Below, piece by piece: positions 12,719 to 25,989 of a stretch of DNA of 64,000 nucleotides (position 1 is its first letter; every line of letters begins with the position of its first letter). The notes beneath the pieces are model-generated. The model saw only the letters and a program-made list of their open reading frames with translations. It had not been told where the DNA came from and made no database searches. The position numbers and the translations under genes are program-made. Source of the stretch: Paragordius varius (Eukaryota > Nematomorpha); contig OZ176053.1 of assembly GCA_964247055.1 (NCBI GenBank), positions 11,656,001-11,720,000 of the forward strand, given 5' to 3'.

Positions 12719-15700
12719 TTATTGTGTGTTGTGTGTGTTTTTAGAAAAGCGTTCAAGAGCGTTGTTCGGTAAATTGGCCTTATTTTTGCTTCGAATCTTC
12801 TTGTTTTGTTTTACATCATTATTTATTTGTTTGATTTCTTGTAAATCGGCATCGATTTGGTCAACCAAATTAACATCTTGAAAGAATTCCTGATAAGAAA
12901 AAATGGCAAGTGTTATTATAAATATTTGTTTTGATAGGTAAAATTTTAAATATTTTTAATTTATAGCTTTTAACCCCAAAATTTGTATGAAGGACGTGTA
13001 TGAATGCGGTTGTTATAAAATTATATAAAATTAATTGCGTTTTTGGATTTTACAATCTCAATTCCCTATTTCCAAACATAAAAACCATAGATTTCGTCAA
13101 CATTATCAAATAAGAGTCTTATAATTTTAATGTTTTGTCTTTATAAATTTAGTTCTTAAAAAATGCGTTTTTATCAAAAAATGTACTTTAGTTTTTTCGA
13201 GTAGTATTTCTTGTTTACGAGCTGCAACTTTGGTGGCCGAGGTTTTCTTACCTTTTCGTTTTTTAATTCGTATATCAATGCGTCGCGGTTTAAGACTCTA
13301 TAATAAATATATTATACCATTCACAATTCAAATTCACCCTTAAACAATACCAATTCACCCTTAAACAATTTAAATTCACTCTTAAACAATTCAAATTCAC
13401 CCTCAAATAAAATGTGTGTTTTTTTAAGATTAAAAATTACCAATATTTTTATGTATTTGTAAAAAATAAAAATTTTGTTTTAAATTATGATAATACTGAA
13501 AAAATAATAGACTATAACATAAACATATATTTCATATTAATAATGAGTTATATGAGTTCGAAGATACATAATTTATTTTTAGGGTATATTTGAATTGTTC
13601 AAGGGTGAATTTGAACTGTAAATGGTATATATTACAAATTATTAAATATTATAAAGTAAAATATTAGCTACGTATTAATATTATAATATATATATTTTAT
13701 AACTTTTTGTGCAATCGATACTGCAATAAAATATTTTTTCAAGGAAATTAAAATATGGAATTTATTAATTAAAAATAATAAGCACTCAATTTATAATATT
13801 TAGCATTTGATGATAAATATTCAATAAGTAATGAATTTCGATAGTAAAAAGTATGTCGATTAATAAAAATTTTAAAACCTTAACGATTAAAAATTGTCAG
13901 CTAATCAATGTTTAATAATTTACCAATAATTGGTTGCGTTTTTCCAATTTTTCTTGGAGGGTTGGAACGTTTACTTTATTTATACTACCTGTTTCTAAAG
14001 TTATCAGTTCTGGTTGAATCTAAAACAACATTATGATAAAATGTTTAAACCATATATTCCAAAAACTTATTAAATAAAAAATTTTCACTAATAATTTTGT
14101 TTTTGACAAAAAACCTTCCGGATTACTCTAATACATCAAAAAAATATTCCTTTGTTTTTTGAAATATGTTAACAAAATAAAACTTTGCCAAGTAAGGCTT
14201 TGACTTCCGTTTCCCGCCTTTGAGATTTTGTTTGGAATGGATTAGCTTCAAAAGAATCAAAATTTGCCTCACCCGACCCTATAAAAATAGATAGGGCTTT
14301 AGTTACTCTGTATATATATATATATATATATAAATATATATATATATGTGTGTGTGTGTGTATGCGTATTGCTATAGTCGAGGTCAACTTTTGCAATTTA
14401 ATCTGATTGATATTAGGTATACCAAACAAACTCCATATGATTTCCAAATAATCAACAAATTTATTAAAAATACATTTTTATTAACATGATCTAAAATTAC
14501 GATATTAATTAGTAAAATTATTGATAAGTGTAGCACATGCACAAAAATCTAATATACGAGTGTAATTATATAAAAAATAGGGTAATAAAGTTTAATTATT
14601 TTTTAAATAAAAACTAAAATCATATCAAATATCTACGGAAAAATTATTAGTAGAAAAAAATAATTACCAGGCACAAGTATGGATGAAAACCCCTGAGAAT
14701 GACCTATACCTAATACGTCTTCGAACGGGCAAAATTGAAGAGATGTAACCTGATTATCATGTCCGTAACGAGGAATTCGGTAAATCAAATAGGGGGAAAA
14801 GGGATCATTTTTATCATTATTTTCCAATGACCAATTTGACCTTCGACCCATTTTATATATTGAATCCTTATAAATCTGTCAAAGGGGAAAGTTTTTGTGA
14901 ATAATTAAAAAAAAAGTAATTTTATGGCAAAATGTGCATATAATTATAAATTTTTAACTATTTATTATATTAGTAACTTATTAAAATATTTCGTGAGAAA
15001 AAAAATGTTCCCAATAAAATGCGAAAAATATAGTAAACATTATAATGGGCACAAAATAATTAAACGTTTAAAATTAATTATAGAGGGACAATTTTTCTAG
15101 TTTGAATTAAAGAGTTCTTTAATTTGGCAAATAAACCATGTTTCAAAGTACTTTTGTCATTTTCTATAATAAATTTTTAACTCACTAACCTCAACCTTTG
15201 ATCCTATTCCAACAGCTAATAATTGATTTTGGCTAAATGCAATTTTTTGAGCCGAATTTTCCAACTTAAATGTCTCTAAAATGGAATAATTTCTGAGGTC
15301 CCATAAATGAAGATTCCTATCAATATCTCCAGTAGCCATATATCTATAAAAAATAAAAATGCATACTATATATATATATATATATATATACATACACACT
15401 GTGTGTGCAAAAAATTTTAAACAAAAAATTTTTTTTTCATGAGAAAGCTTATAACCAGCCAATTTATTTGCCGCCGTATAATTTTTTATTTGTGTACGAC
15501 TTAATATTTGATATATTGAGAGAAAATCGAAATCGGCAAAAAGCGAAAATTATGAATAATACAAATAATAACGAAAAAAGTTGAGAATTATTATAATTTT
15601 AGGAGATATTTTCAATATATAAATAGCCTAAAATTATATAGTTAGGGCCTCTATAAAATCTCAATTCAAAAGAGGGCGGACAAATTTTTTTTATGTAACT

Positions 15701-18700
15701 ATAATAAAATAATTTTTTAATTATTCACTAACAAAATCACTATTAAAATTTTAACATTCTATTTTTTATTCAGCAAAAACCTTTATTAAAAAAATTAAAA
15801 ATATTGTTTTTTATTTTTTATATTATTGTCATATGGTTTGTAACGGTATAAAAAATTTACTGTTATATTCTGGAATAATCAATTTTGTACCTATTTTCGT
15901 ACACAAAAAGGGCATGGAAAAGCGACATATTTAACAATCAGAAGTCAAGAAATTGTGTCAATGCACAAAATGACCGCAAAATCAAATTTAAATCAAAAAC
16001 AAACTATAAAAAGTTAAACAGACAGACCTTCCTTTCGGATCAATGGCTATGGCAGTGATGGGACATTTATGACATAACATTCTAGCTAATGGTTTACATG
16101 CAGGAGAATTATTGTTGTTGATAGAGGACGAGTTATCTGAATTTTCAAGAGTTTTGTTACTAATTCTGTTGTGAGTAGCACAGTTTGGAGACCAGAACGT
16201 AACGCTCCCCACATGATCTCCAACAGCTATAACGGCATTTTGGACATTTTGTGTCATACAATTGATACGGCCAAGGCCTGTGTAAAGATTGGCAACTATG
16301 GTCCCAAGCGAAATATCCAAATACGTTAGAAAACCGCGTGAATTCTAGAGCATGGTTCATTTTAATTACACATCTTTCTTTTATCGGTCAAAATATTATA
16401 TATGTATAAAGTGCTTTATCACCAAATATGTATTCACACAAAATATATTACCATGTAGTATTGAACAAAGCGACACAGCGTAAATTTTAAGTATGATTTA
16501 TATATATATAAAGATTTAGATATACAAACCTGAACAATTGTTAATGGGTTATATGTAAAATTTGGAGAGATTGACAAACAAAACATATGTTCGACAGTAT
16601 GTACAATGAATTTAAAATATCAAGAGAATTTTAACAATAATTTAATGTTTTCGCACAAATTATTGTTTTGGTAAAAAATTAATTCTTTATGTTTATCTCT
16701 AAAGTTAAAGCCATTAAATAGGAAACTAGTTAAGTAATTTGACATTTTATCATAAAATCAGTTTTAAATTAAATTTAAAGATTTTAAAAAAATAATGAAA
16801 TTTAATCCCTCACGCCTGATGCCAAAAGGAAATGATATGGTAAAAACTCCATAGATTGCACATCATACAGCTTTTTAAGGCAATGTAATTCGGTCCCATT
16901 ATTGTCATATACATAAGTCCATTTCTTTTGTCCAACGGCCAACATATTTGCGGTATGTAACCATCTATCCATGCAAAAAACATTTATAAAACATTTCAAA
17001 AAATATATCATCCAAAATAAATAAAAATAATATGGGATAATATAAATTACACAGAAAATATATTTTTTTGGATAAAATGGTAGCAAGTTTTATTTCCATT
17101 ATTTCATTAATTTGTTATTTAAACAATAAAATATGCATACGAATGCCCTAGTGCCGTGATTTATAAGCCATTCAATAAATAATCTCTAATTATCCAGAAA
17201 AATTTCAAAGTTACCTGTCTCAAAGCCTTAAATGCGAAACTAATGTGGAAAATAAAAAATAGACCAATAAACCGAATATAAAATTATCGATTGCATTTAT
17301 TTTAATTTTTCATTTGAATCCGATTTTTCACGAAACATGAAGTATACCATTTACAGTTCAAACTCACCCTTAAAAAATTCAAATTCACCCTTCAATTCAA
17401 ATTTACCCTTGAACAATTCAAATTTACCCTTGAACAATTAAATACACCCTAAAAATGAATTATGTGTTTTCGAACTAATATAACTCATTATTAATATAAA
17501 ATATATCTTTATGGCATAATTTATTATTTTTTCAGTATTATTTTGATTTAAAACAAATTTTATTTTTTAAAAATATATTAAAATATAGCTAATTTTTAAT
17601 CTTAAAATACATGTTATTAATTTGAGGGTAAATTTGAATTGTTCGAGAATGAATTTGAATTGTTCAAGGGTGAATTTGAATTGTTCGAGGGTGAATTTGA
17701 ACTGTAAATAGTATATCATCGACTGACTCTACAGTGGCGCCAAAAAAACACATAATTTAAATAAAAGTATATAATATTAAATATTTATTTATTTACTTGA
17801 CGCAATTGATAGCTTCACCGACGTTAATTTCGAATTTCAATGCCTTAGTTTGCCATTCAATGCTAGCTAGGTGACCCCTTCGACCCCCTAAAAGTAATTC
17901 TCTCCCATTTCGGAAATAATCCATGGTGTAGGGTCCAAATTGCGGTAATTTCAAATTGAAATACTATTTTAGTTAGTACAATAAAAGTAAATAAACTATT
18001 GAATAAAACAAATAAATTTTGGCATTTGTACCGCTTATGAACGCCCTTAAGACAGTGATTGTGATAAACTCAAAAAGTACCCGTCAAATATGATAAAGAT
18101 CATCATGTTAAACATGAATATGGTAAAAAACTTAAAACTACTGTATATGTAAAATCGGTTTGAAATTATCAATGGTTATAAGTCAATTTAGATCTAAAAA
18201 TGTTAGAGTCTTACAATTATAAAGCTAAAACTGCTTTTAATTAAAATATATTGGTAGTTGTGGAATTAATTGACTGGTTAACGATATAGATTGCATTATA
18301 ATAGTGTTAGAAAACCACTCCTAATAAGAAAAAATAAATTTCATATAAAAAAGATTGTATATATGCAATAAAAGCACTTGTCATCTTTGAGTCAACAGAA
18401 ATTTGGGTAAATAAATTATAAACATAGGCGTCATAAAATTTAATTATTTTTCAAACATCTTATTGATACAATGGTGATCATATTAACCAATTTTATTTTT
18501 AATAAATATTTTTGGTATATAATCGGTAGTTTAGAGTAAATAAAATTAAATTGATAAATCACATATTTTGATTAATCATCCGTAGTTGTTGTTATCCCGT
18601 GTTTAACTTATAAATTAATTTTCAAAAATTTTATTGAAAAAGCAAAGTTAGTTATAAAGTTGCAGTCAGAAAGATTAATAAATTTATAATAATTATAAAC

Positions 18701-19064
18701 GTCATACCTTTGTTGCGGAAAGAACATCAACGTTTTTGATTATCTCTTGCTGAGATAATTCGTATGTATGTTCTGAGGGATCATCTAATTCAATGTACCT
18801 TAAAATATAATTTATAAAGCAATACCCCGGTGTTTCGGTTAGAAGGATTTCAGATTTGTCATATGTGTCATTTATATTTTTGATATTGTGTTCCCGTTGT
18901 TTTTCAAACCGACGATTGTATTTAGAACGGCTATGAAAATGTTCAATTAAATTTTTTCCTCTGCTGTAGTTTTTGGATTTAATAGTTTTTTCACGTTTAC
19001 TATCAGTTGGTTGATTTTCAGTTTTATTCTCAAAATATCTGACAGTAGTGCTTGACTGAAGCAT
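12719..19064 (-). CDS. WDR46: WDR46 (UTP7/BING4), small-subunit processome WD40 protein
   Basis: Ten exons on the minus strand: 19064-18708, 17963-17797, 16964-16814, 16344-16028, 15343-15190, 14875-14668, 14278-14184, 14019-13924, 13297-13187, 12889-12719. All junction phases agree and give 608 residues; human WDR46 is about 610. The family hallmarks are collinear: FGPY then [11 protein letters not shown] before the propeller, a [14 protein letters not shown] block, [38 protein letters not shown], then [15 protein letters not shown]. The BING4CT domain follows ([22 protein letters not shown]) and the tail ends in a basic stretch and ALERF, as ALDRF in vertebrates. WDR46 scaffolds the nucleolar SSU processome for 18S rRNA maturation (known for the family). 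The E3 donor is read as GTGAGG after GGC; the E4 donor GTCTGT and E7 donor GTTTTA are weak but required by frame. An Asn/Ser-rich insert sits in exon 4. MITEs lie in two introns. Confidence 0.93.
13313..13630. mobile_element. MITE, ACCATTTACAGTTC/TTCACCC family, copy 1
   Basis: Inverted ends TATACCATTCACAATTC and (reversed) TATACCATTTACAGTTC flank about 320 bp. Next to each end, AACAATTCAAATTCACCCTT-type units repeat in tandem and point inward as mirror images. The core ACTGAAAAAATAATA is shared with the copies at 17343, 38118, 49986, 57299 and 62238. It lies in the WDR46 intron between exons 8 and 9. Confidence 0.75.
14311..14362. repeat. (TA)n(TG)n microsatellite
   Basis: A TA run followed by TG repeats, in the WDR46 intron between exons 6 and 7. 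Confidence 0.9.
17343..17716. mobile_element. MITE, ACCATTTACAGTTC/TTCACCC family, copy 2
   Basis: TATACCATTTACAGTTCAAA at 17343 and its inverted partner ending at 17716 enclose about 370 bp with the same tandem TTCACCCTTGAACAATT arms and shared core as copy 1. It sits in the WDR46 intron between exons 2 and 3. Confidence 0.75.
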
Positions 19065-19217
19065 GTTTTATACGCATGGGATATATCAATGAATGGGAAA
19101 TGAACAGTCCGATCAAGTTTTATATTTTTAATAGAAAAGACCAATTTGAAACTTTATAAGTCAAAAAGTTTGGGAAATCTTTCCATTTACAATGGACCCT
19201 TATTCCAATTCTCAAAT
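19065..19217. promoter_or_regulatory. Head-to-head WDR46/RSKR intergenic region
   Basis: Only about 150 bp separate the WDR46 start codon (minus, 19064) from the first ATG of the kinase (plus, 19218). Transcripts must start within or overlap this interval, so a shared bidirectional promoter is likely. No specific TATA or initiator can be assigned in such AT-rich DNA. Confidence 0.45.
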
Positions 19218-22200
19218 ATGTTTAGGAATAATGATTGGATCATTCAACTTTTTTTGCCAATCTTCCCGTTTGTGGAATACCAAAAATTTTATAAAGTAAT
19301 TTGATTTTAACTAGTGAATTAAATATAGATAACAAAAATTGGGAACGGAGCCTTTGGTAAAGTATATAAAGTCAAAAAAAATGGGGATGTTAAAATTTAT
19401 GCCCTAAAAATAATTAAAAAGATATTAGTGATTGAGAATGATGCTGTTGAACAATGTAAAGATGAGGCTTACATCCAATTTATGTATGGTAACTTCCATC
19501 CATTTATATTGGAAGCTAATATGATATGGCAAAATCTCGATCATCTTTTTTTGGGTATGAACATATTAAATTTTATTACCTTTTGAGGTATTAATAAAAA
19601 CAATGATATTTATCAAATTTATACAATGCTATAATTATATATCGTTGACACTGCTTATATATATTAATTGCTTTAAATACTTATATCTATAATTCCGTTT
19701 TTTAAAATTATAATTACTGTAAAAAAAACTATTTAAAGCTAGCCAATACCTGGAAAACGGAGAATTACATTACTTATGGGCCAAACACAAATATTTTGGA
19801 GAAAACTTAGTAAAAATTTACGTTGCTGAAATATCATCTGCCCTAGGTTTAACGTATAAAATTATTATCAGACTTTTTACACCAATCTGGGATAATTTAC
19901 AGAGATGTTAAACTTGAAAACTTATTATTGGATCAAAAAGGTTTAATTACCATTGTAATGTGCAGGTCATATACGGCTGACAGATTTCGGTCTTTCTAAA
20001 TGGTTAAACTATGGTGAAAGGACACAAACCATATGTGGAACTTTAGTTTACATGGGTATTTAGAATACTAATATATAAAATACCAAATATTTGCATATTT
20101 CGTTTTTCAATAAATGGTCCTCCTCCTTACTTAACACATGAATCGAATCTCCTAAAAAAATTTAAATTTATCATTGTCAAAAGTCAATATTTAAATTAAC
20201 AGCTTTGCATGGGAAGCATTTTTTTCCAAATTAATATAATTTTCATATGAGTTTAGTTTGCGAAGAATGTTGTTTTGGATACGAATTCAGTCACTTAGTA
20301 ATAAGTTAAAAATAAGAATATTTTTTAATAATATAGTCGGATTTTTTTTACAAAAAATATATTTAAAGCAAATTTTGATTTATGAATAAAAATTATATAT
20401 AAAATCAGAAAAGACGTTGTATATTATTACAAGTGAATGATGTAAATAATTCGTTTTAATGGGCTTACGTTTGGGTTTATCTATCTATATTTTATATTTT
20501 TTTATAAAGAATAACTTTTTGACCTGTTAAGATACACTGTACCAAATTATTTAACTGCTCCGAATATATTTAAATAGGATAAATATTTTTTACTATAATC
20601 TAAAAATGTTCAATTTTTGACTACGAAATTTTAAATTCTAATAGCTCCAGAAATAGCAAATGAAATCCCATATGACCATAAGGCTGATTGGTGGTCACTG
20701 GGTATAGTTATGTATGCAATGCTATTTGGAAAGGTATATATTACATTAATTTAATTTAAATAGAAGATAATATAAATATAAATTATTTTTTGACAAAAAT
20801 AATATTATATAATATATTTGCGATGTAATAACTAGGGTTGTGCTGACTAAGTCATGACCAGGTCAGTGGCTATTTATTTTTTGACCATGGTCATTAAAAA
20901 GACAGCTGTTTTTGGAAAATTGCTAGTTTCTTTTTTGGAAGAGATAGTAGGATTTTATTGTTTTTATATATATTTTAAATAAAAAAAAATAAATTAAATA
21001 TTTAAATATATAAAATAATCGATATTTAAATAGGCTCTATTAAAAATATATTAAAACTTGTTAAACATGGATTCTTATAACATTAGCATCAAGCATGATC
21101 CAGTGTGTAAAATTGTTTGGAAAAACAAAACATAAAACAAACTAGATAAAGTTTTATTTAAAACCAGTATTAAAAGCTATTTATATGATGATTCAATAAG
21201 CTACAAATTGGCTAAATTTATACTACATATGCTTTAATATTATTGAAAACAAAATTCTATTTTAATTTGATTGAAATATTTGTTTATAATAAATAATAAA
21301 TGTTTAAATATTTAAACTTATTAGGCAAATTCGTGACATTATTAGTAAAACGCACGTGTCATTTGAGCATTATTTTGATAATCTCCAATATCGCATGATA
21401 AACTTAAATATTTTTTCAGTTTTTTATAGTTTTATAATAATTGATAACAAATTTTTAAAAAGTGGTCATGACTATGATTATGACCATGGTTTCACTGGGT
21501 CTGAACGGACTTTTATAAAAAAGCAGTCAAATGCACAACCCTAATTATAACATTAATATTTTGCAAATTTCGTCGATATTTAACTAACCACGAATCATAA
21601 TTATTTTTTCTACAAAAGAATACATTAACAACCGTCAGATATACCTTTAGTTAGCTTATGAAACCAATATTTTAGTTCCCTTTGTATGGTATGCAAGATC
21701 ATCTTGAAATGAAATCCATGATAAATTTCACAAATATGTATGATCATGCAAATTTTCCAACATTCCCCGTTTGTAGTGTCGAAGCTAAAGATCTTATACA
21801 TCAGGTATTAAAAAAAACAAAAATTGGAGTTTTTTTATAACATTACCCATATTTTTTGCATAAATTATCATTAAATTTAGTTGCTTCTAGTGGATGAATC
21901 CAAACGTTTGTGCACTGCATTTCAGATATTTGAACATCCTTTCATAAAATCTGTTACTGCCATTTTGAATGAAAAATATTATGGAAAAAACTTAAATAAT
22001 CAAACACTTTTGTCTTTTGATAATATGGAACAATGGCTTGATCATTCCATATGGGATTTTTATCAGCATAAATCAAATAATATGACAACAACCCCAAATA
22101 ATGCTTACGAAAACGATATTATAGAGAATGGAAACATTTTAACTAACACCACTAAAAAGTACGTGGAAAGGCAGTTAAATACCTTCAATAATTACTCATT

Positions 22201-22643
22201 TAGCGCTTTGTGGAGTTATTATAATTAGACTGTTGTTTATAGTAATTTATCATGTACTCTTAAGTATTTATTGCATATATGTATTATATTGATAAAAATT
22301 TTTTTATAACAATTTTATATTTTTCGTTATATTCGTTTTGTTTAGTTTTAAATACAAATCGATTGCGCTAGAAACACAAGATAATATTAACATATCAATG
22401 AATCAGTTTTCCAAATGTGAAAACACGCATCAGAATCAAAATGTGGGAAAAAACGATATTATAAAGTCTGTTCCCACAAGGCATAATCCACGTCGAAATA
22501 AAGGCCGAAAATTGCATCCTCACAACGTGTACACAAATTTATACTTGCAAAATAAAAAATTTGAAAGTATATATGGTATGCCCTCAAACAACGCTCCATA
22601 TTTAAATGATTACCCTGAATTATCTCCCGTAAGTAGATTTTAG
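19218..22643 (+). CDS. RSKR: RSKR/SgK494-like Ser/Thr kinase (AGC type)
   Basis: Exons 19218-19295, 19329-19554, 19739-19846, 19872-19940, 19966-20055, 20645-20733 and 21676-21804 join in frame (263 codons). The last exon is either 21881-22228 (ending SYYN) or 21881-22158 spliced to 22346-22643 (ending SPVSRF). The catalytic features are complete: Gly loop [15 protein letters not shown] Lys, YRDVKLEN catalytic Asp, DFGLSK, CGTLVYMAPE and DWWSLG. The N-terminal [13 protein letters not shown] and the segment [14 protein letters not shown] match the vertebrate RSKR stretches INLFLPEFPI and VLQRDTVRQCKEE, which singles out this subfamily. The substrate is unknown to me. Three introns are only 33, 25 and 25 nt; reading through them destroys the kinase frame. 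The start ATG follows an in-frame TGA at about 19098. Confidence 0.88.
20833..21543. mobile_element. hAT-like MITE in RSKR intron
   Basis: Perfect 11-bp inverted ends TAGGGTTGTGC (20833-20843) and GCACAACCCTA (21533-21543) enclose 711 bp, with inverted GGTCATGACC-like subterminal motifs. The flanks GTAATAAC and ATTATAAC agree at 6 of 8 positions, consistent with an aged 8-bp hAT target duplication. There is no transposase frame. Confidence 0.65.
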
Positions 22644-22822
22644 GATCATAAATATATACGAAAAATATTTGCATACGTAAATTGATGAGATTTAAATCAA
22701 CAACTAATCAAGCTCGTTGAAACGATGATATGTTGAATTATTTTTTGGAATGTTAAACTTACTCATTTATTGTAATATATACAGATTAATTTTTAGAATC
22801 TAAAATTCAAAATATTTTGACT

Positions 22823-25723
22823 TTGTTGTTGTTGTTGTTGAGCTTGTAGTCGGTTATCGACCATGAGCGATTTTGTAGGGAAACTTCCTCCATTCGGTTC
22901 TGTCGTGGGCTTTTTGAGATAGTTTTTGCAGTGACAATTTGGAAAGTGATAAGATTTCGTCTATCCAGCGAATACGTCTTCGACCTCTTTCTCTCTTACC
23001 ATTTACTTTTCCTAACATAATATCCTTTTCCAAAGAATTGCCCCGAATAATGTGTCCAAAAACCGAATTTTTGTTTTATTATTTTACCCCGAAGCGTTGT
23101 TTGTGCGTTAATTTTATTTACAATATCGATATTCTTTATTTTGTCCTTCCATGTTATACCAAGTATCTTTCTCCAGCAAAACATTTCAAACGCGTTTATT
23201 CTTTTTTCGTCTTCACTTTTGATAGTCCAGCTTTCACACCCGTATAACATGATAGGAAAGATTAATGCATTTACTAGTCGGATTTTTGTTTTAAGGGTTA
23301 TGTCATGAGATTTCCATAACTTGTAGTGTGAGGATAGAGCGCATTTGGCGATAGCTATGCGTCTTCTTATTTCTTGGGAACTTAAGTTGTTGATAATGCT
23401 TCCAAGGTATGTGTATTCGTTGACTACTTGAATTGTTTCGCCATTAATCCGAAGCGAGTCATAGGAATGAGGGGAGTTGATATGTAAAATTTTAGTTTTG
23501 TTGAGGTTTAATGTAAGATTGTATTTTTTGCACACATTTATAAAAGTTCGGAGACTGTTTTCGAGGTTTGTTTGTGAATTTGCTAAGATAACCGTGTCGT
23601 CTGCGTAGTGGAGAGTCGTCAGAGTGTGACCCCCTACTTTTATTCCTGGCAGATTTAGATCCCTCATGATACATTCCAAATATATGTTGAACAACATGGG
23701 GGATAAAAGGCAGCCTTGACGCAGACCTATGTTCATTGGGCTCCAAGAGGTTGGGCCATGCGGGGTGTTAAGTGATAGGTAGGAGTTAGAGTATATGGAT
23801 TTAATTAGTTTGATTAAGTGATCGGAAACTCCTATTTGTTTAAGGGCCTTCCAGAGAATGTCATGTTGAACGGTATCAAAGGCTTTAGAAAAATCCACGA
23901 AACATAGGTGTAGCTCATTTTGGAATTCACAGTTTTTTTCCATTATCCATCTAAGGTTTGAGATCATGTCTCGGCATCCTCTTTTTTCTCTAAAGCCTGC
24001 CTGTGTCATTGATATTTCCGGTTTGACATATGTTTGTAGACGGTTTTGTATTATTTTTAAGAAAACTTTTGAGGTTTGATTGATCAAAGCTATTGTACGG
24101 TAATTTTCACATAGTTTAGGATCACCCTTTTTGAATATAAGGACCACTAGTGATTTGTTCCAGTCCGTCGGGAATGTCGCCTCATTGAAAATTTTTTGAA
24201 ATAACGAAAGAATTAATTTTATGGGAATGTGCCTTTGTAACTCGGTAGGGATATCATTGAATCCTTCTGCTTTGCCGGTTGATGAATGCTTCAGGGCCCA
24301 TTCAATTTCTTCTTTTAGTATAGGAGGGTCATAAGTTTGTTCAGAGTTCATGGCAGTTATATTTGATTGTTTTGAGAATAAATTTTGGATGTATTCTTCC
24401 CAGAGTTTAATTACTCCTTTTTTATCGGTTAGAAGTTTTCCGTTTGAATGAGACATAGGACCTTTGTATATTTGTTTTTTGCGCGGTTGAATGTCTTTAA
24501 TATAAGAGAAATAGTTGTGATTAAATTTAGCAGCTTGCTCGAGGTTAGCGCAGATTGTATTATAATGAGATTCTTTGTCAAATCTTATGCTTTTTTGTAG
24601 TTCATTAGTAATATTTTTGTACTCAAGGGGAGTGACCTTGGATTTTGCTACTCTTCTCTGTTCAATTAGGTCGATGCTTTGTTGTGATATGGTGAATTTT
24701 TTGTTTTTTGTTGTGGCAGGCGGTATATATTCTTTAGCTGTTTCGATGGTAATTTTGTGAATAGTAGACCAAAGATCATCTGTGTTCAATGTTTCGTATT
24801 TTAGGGATTCAAATTTATTGTTAAGGATTGGAGTAAAATCGGCAGGTATAAGTTTGTAGTTCAATTTAGTTTTGGAAAAGTTTTTTTGCGGCTGAGGAAG
24901 TTGTAGCTTTATTTTGATCTTGGCCATTAATAGGTTATGATCTGAGTTGCAGTCTGCACTCGAGTAGCACCGGATGTTTTGAAATGAGCTTTTGTATTTT
25001 TGCATTCCCAATATGTAATCTATTTGATTCCTGTGTTTACGACACGGTGAGGTCCAGGTGTAGAGCCGTCTGTTAGGTTGTGTGAAAAACGAGTTCGCTA
25101 TAAAGAGATTGTTTTGTTGGCAAAAATCAATTAGCCTTTCACCACGGGGGTTTTTCACTTTACCAAGGCCTTTTCCACCAGTGACCTTGTCTGTTTTATC
25201 GTTAGCTATGATAGCGTTAAAATCGCCGATGATGAATGTTATGTCTTTCTTGGATGTTTCACAAAGAGTAATTTGTAACTCATTATAGAACTTTTCGCAT
25301 TCGACTTCGGGTGAGACACTCGTGGGGGCATAGATTTGATATATTGTTATAGCCTGGGGTCTCGAGTTATTTCGTAGGGATATAATTCGATCGGAGATAG
25401 GTCTATATATTGGTATGTTTGGCGAGATAATTCGATATTAAGACACCGCATCCATTTCGTTTGAGCTCACCGCCTGAGTTATAAAACAAGTAATTGTCGT
25501 ATATTTTGTGTGAGTTTTGTTGCATATGACTATCCGACAGCCCTAACACATGGATTTTTAAACGTTTCATCTCGCGAATTATTATATCCAATTTGTTATC
25601 TGAACTGCCAAGTATATTCCATGTCGCCATATTTATTGGTAAATTACGGGAGCTCATTTTAGAGTTATTGCTTTCCATGTAGGAATTTGGCTTAGTGGTG
25701 GTGTACTGAGATATAAGAATCAA
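22823..25723 (-). mobile_element. RTE-type LINE, copy 1 (nearly intact)
   Basis: Minus-strand endonuclease plus reverse transcriptase. The endonuclease begins at ATG 25723 (MATWNILGS...) and carries SDHNLLMAK. The RT carries FVDFSKAFDTV, GLRQGCLLSP, LHYADDTVIL with an intact YADD, and YLGSII. The C-terminal region (YGCESW, FEMFCWRKILGITW, then FGHIIRG and RERGRRRIRWIDE) is typical of RTE/BovB elements. The frame ends at TAA 22854 and is followed by a (CAA)n tail at 22840-22823, the short simple-repeat 3' tail of RTE elements. Two frameshifts are visible, one near 25425 in the endonuclease and one near 23075 near the C-terminus; between them about 780 codons are open. It was therefore recently active. 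The 5' end and target duplication were not resolved. Confidence 0.88.
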
Positions 25724-25989
25724 TAGAAAGAATCAGTATGATATGTCCACTGATGTTTAAGGATGGTTTTTAGGAAATAATATAATTGTTGGGCACAAAA
25801 AACTGTCGATGAAAATTTTGGAGTTGTATGTTCTGGAGAATAATTCATGTGTGCTTGTAATTCTGAATGATAGAATTTCTTACGAATGATAAAACTGACT
25901 ATGATTGATGAAGATATAAGATAGAGTCCATTTATCACCGAATGTAAACAAGATTTCCTATAATATTAAAAAGTATACGCATCTCGGGA

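Noticed and set aside
16809-16816. GC-AG intron in WDR46 after exon 3
   Set aside because: Using the GT two bases downstream (GGC then GTGAGG) gives the correct phase and the conserved LLASG...GFLTYLD sequence.
19192-19295. ATG-initiated first exon of the kinase reading MDPYSNSQ...
   Set aside because: It ends in phase 2 and cannot join the next exon. The other frame (LFLPIFPF) matches RSKR and joins in phase 0.
22996-23746. Additional open frames on both strands across the LINE
   Set aside because: They overlap the endonuclease/RT frame in other registers and show no protein family features.
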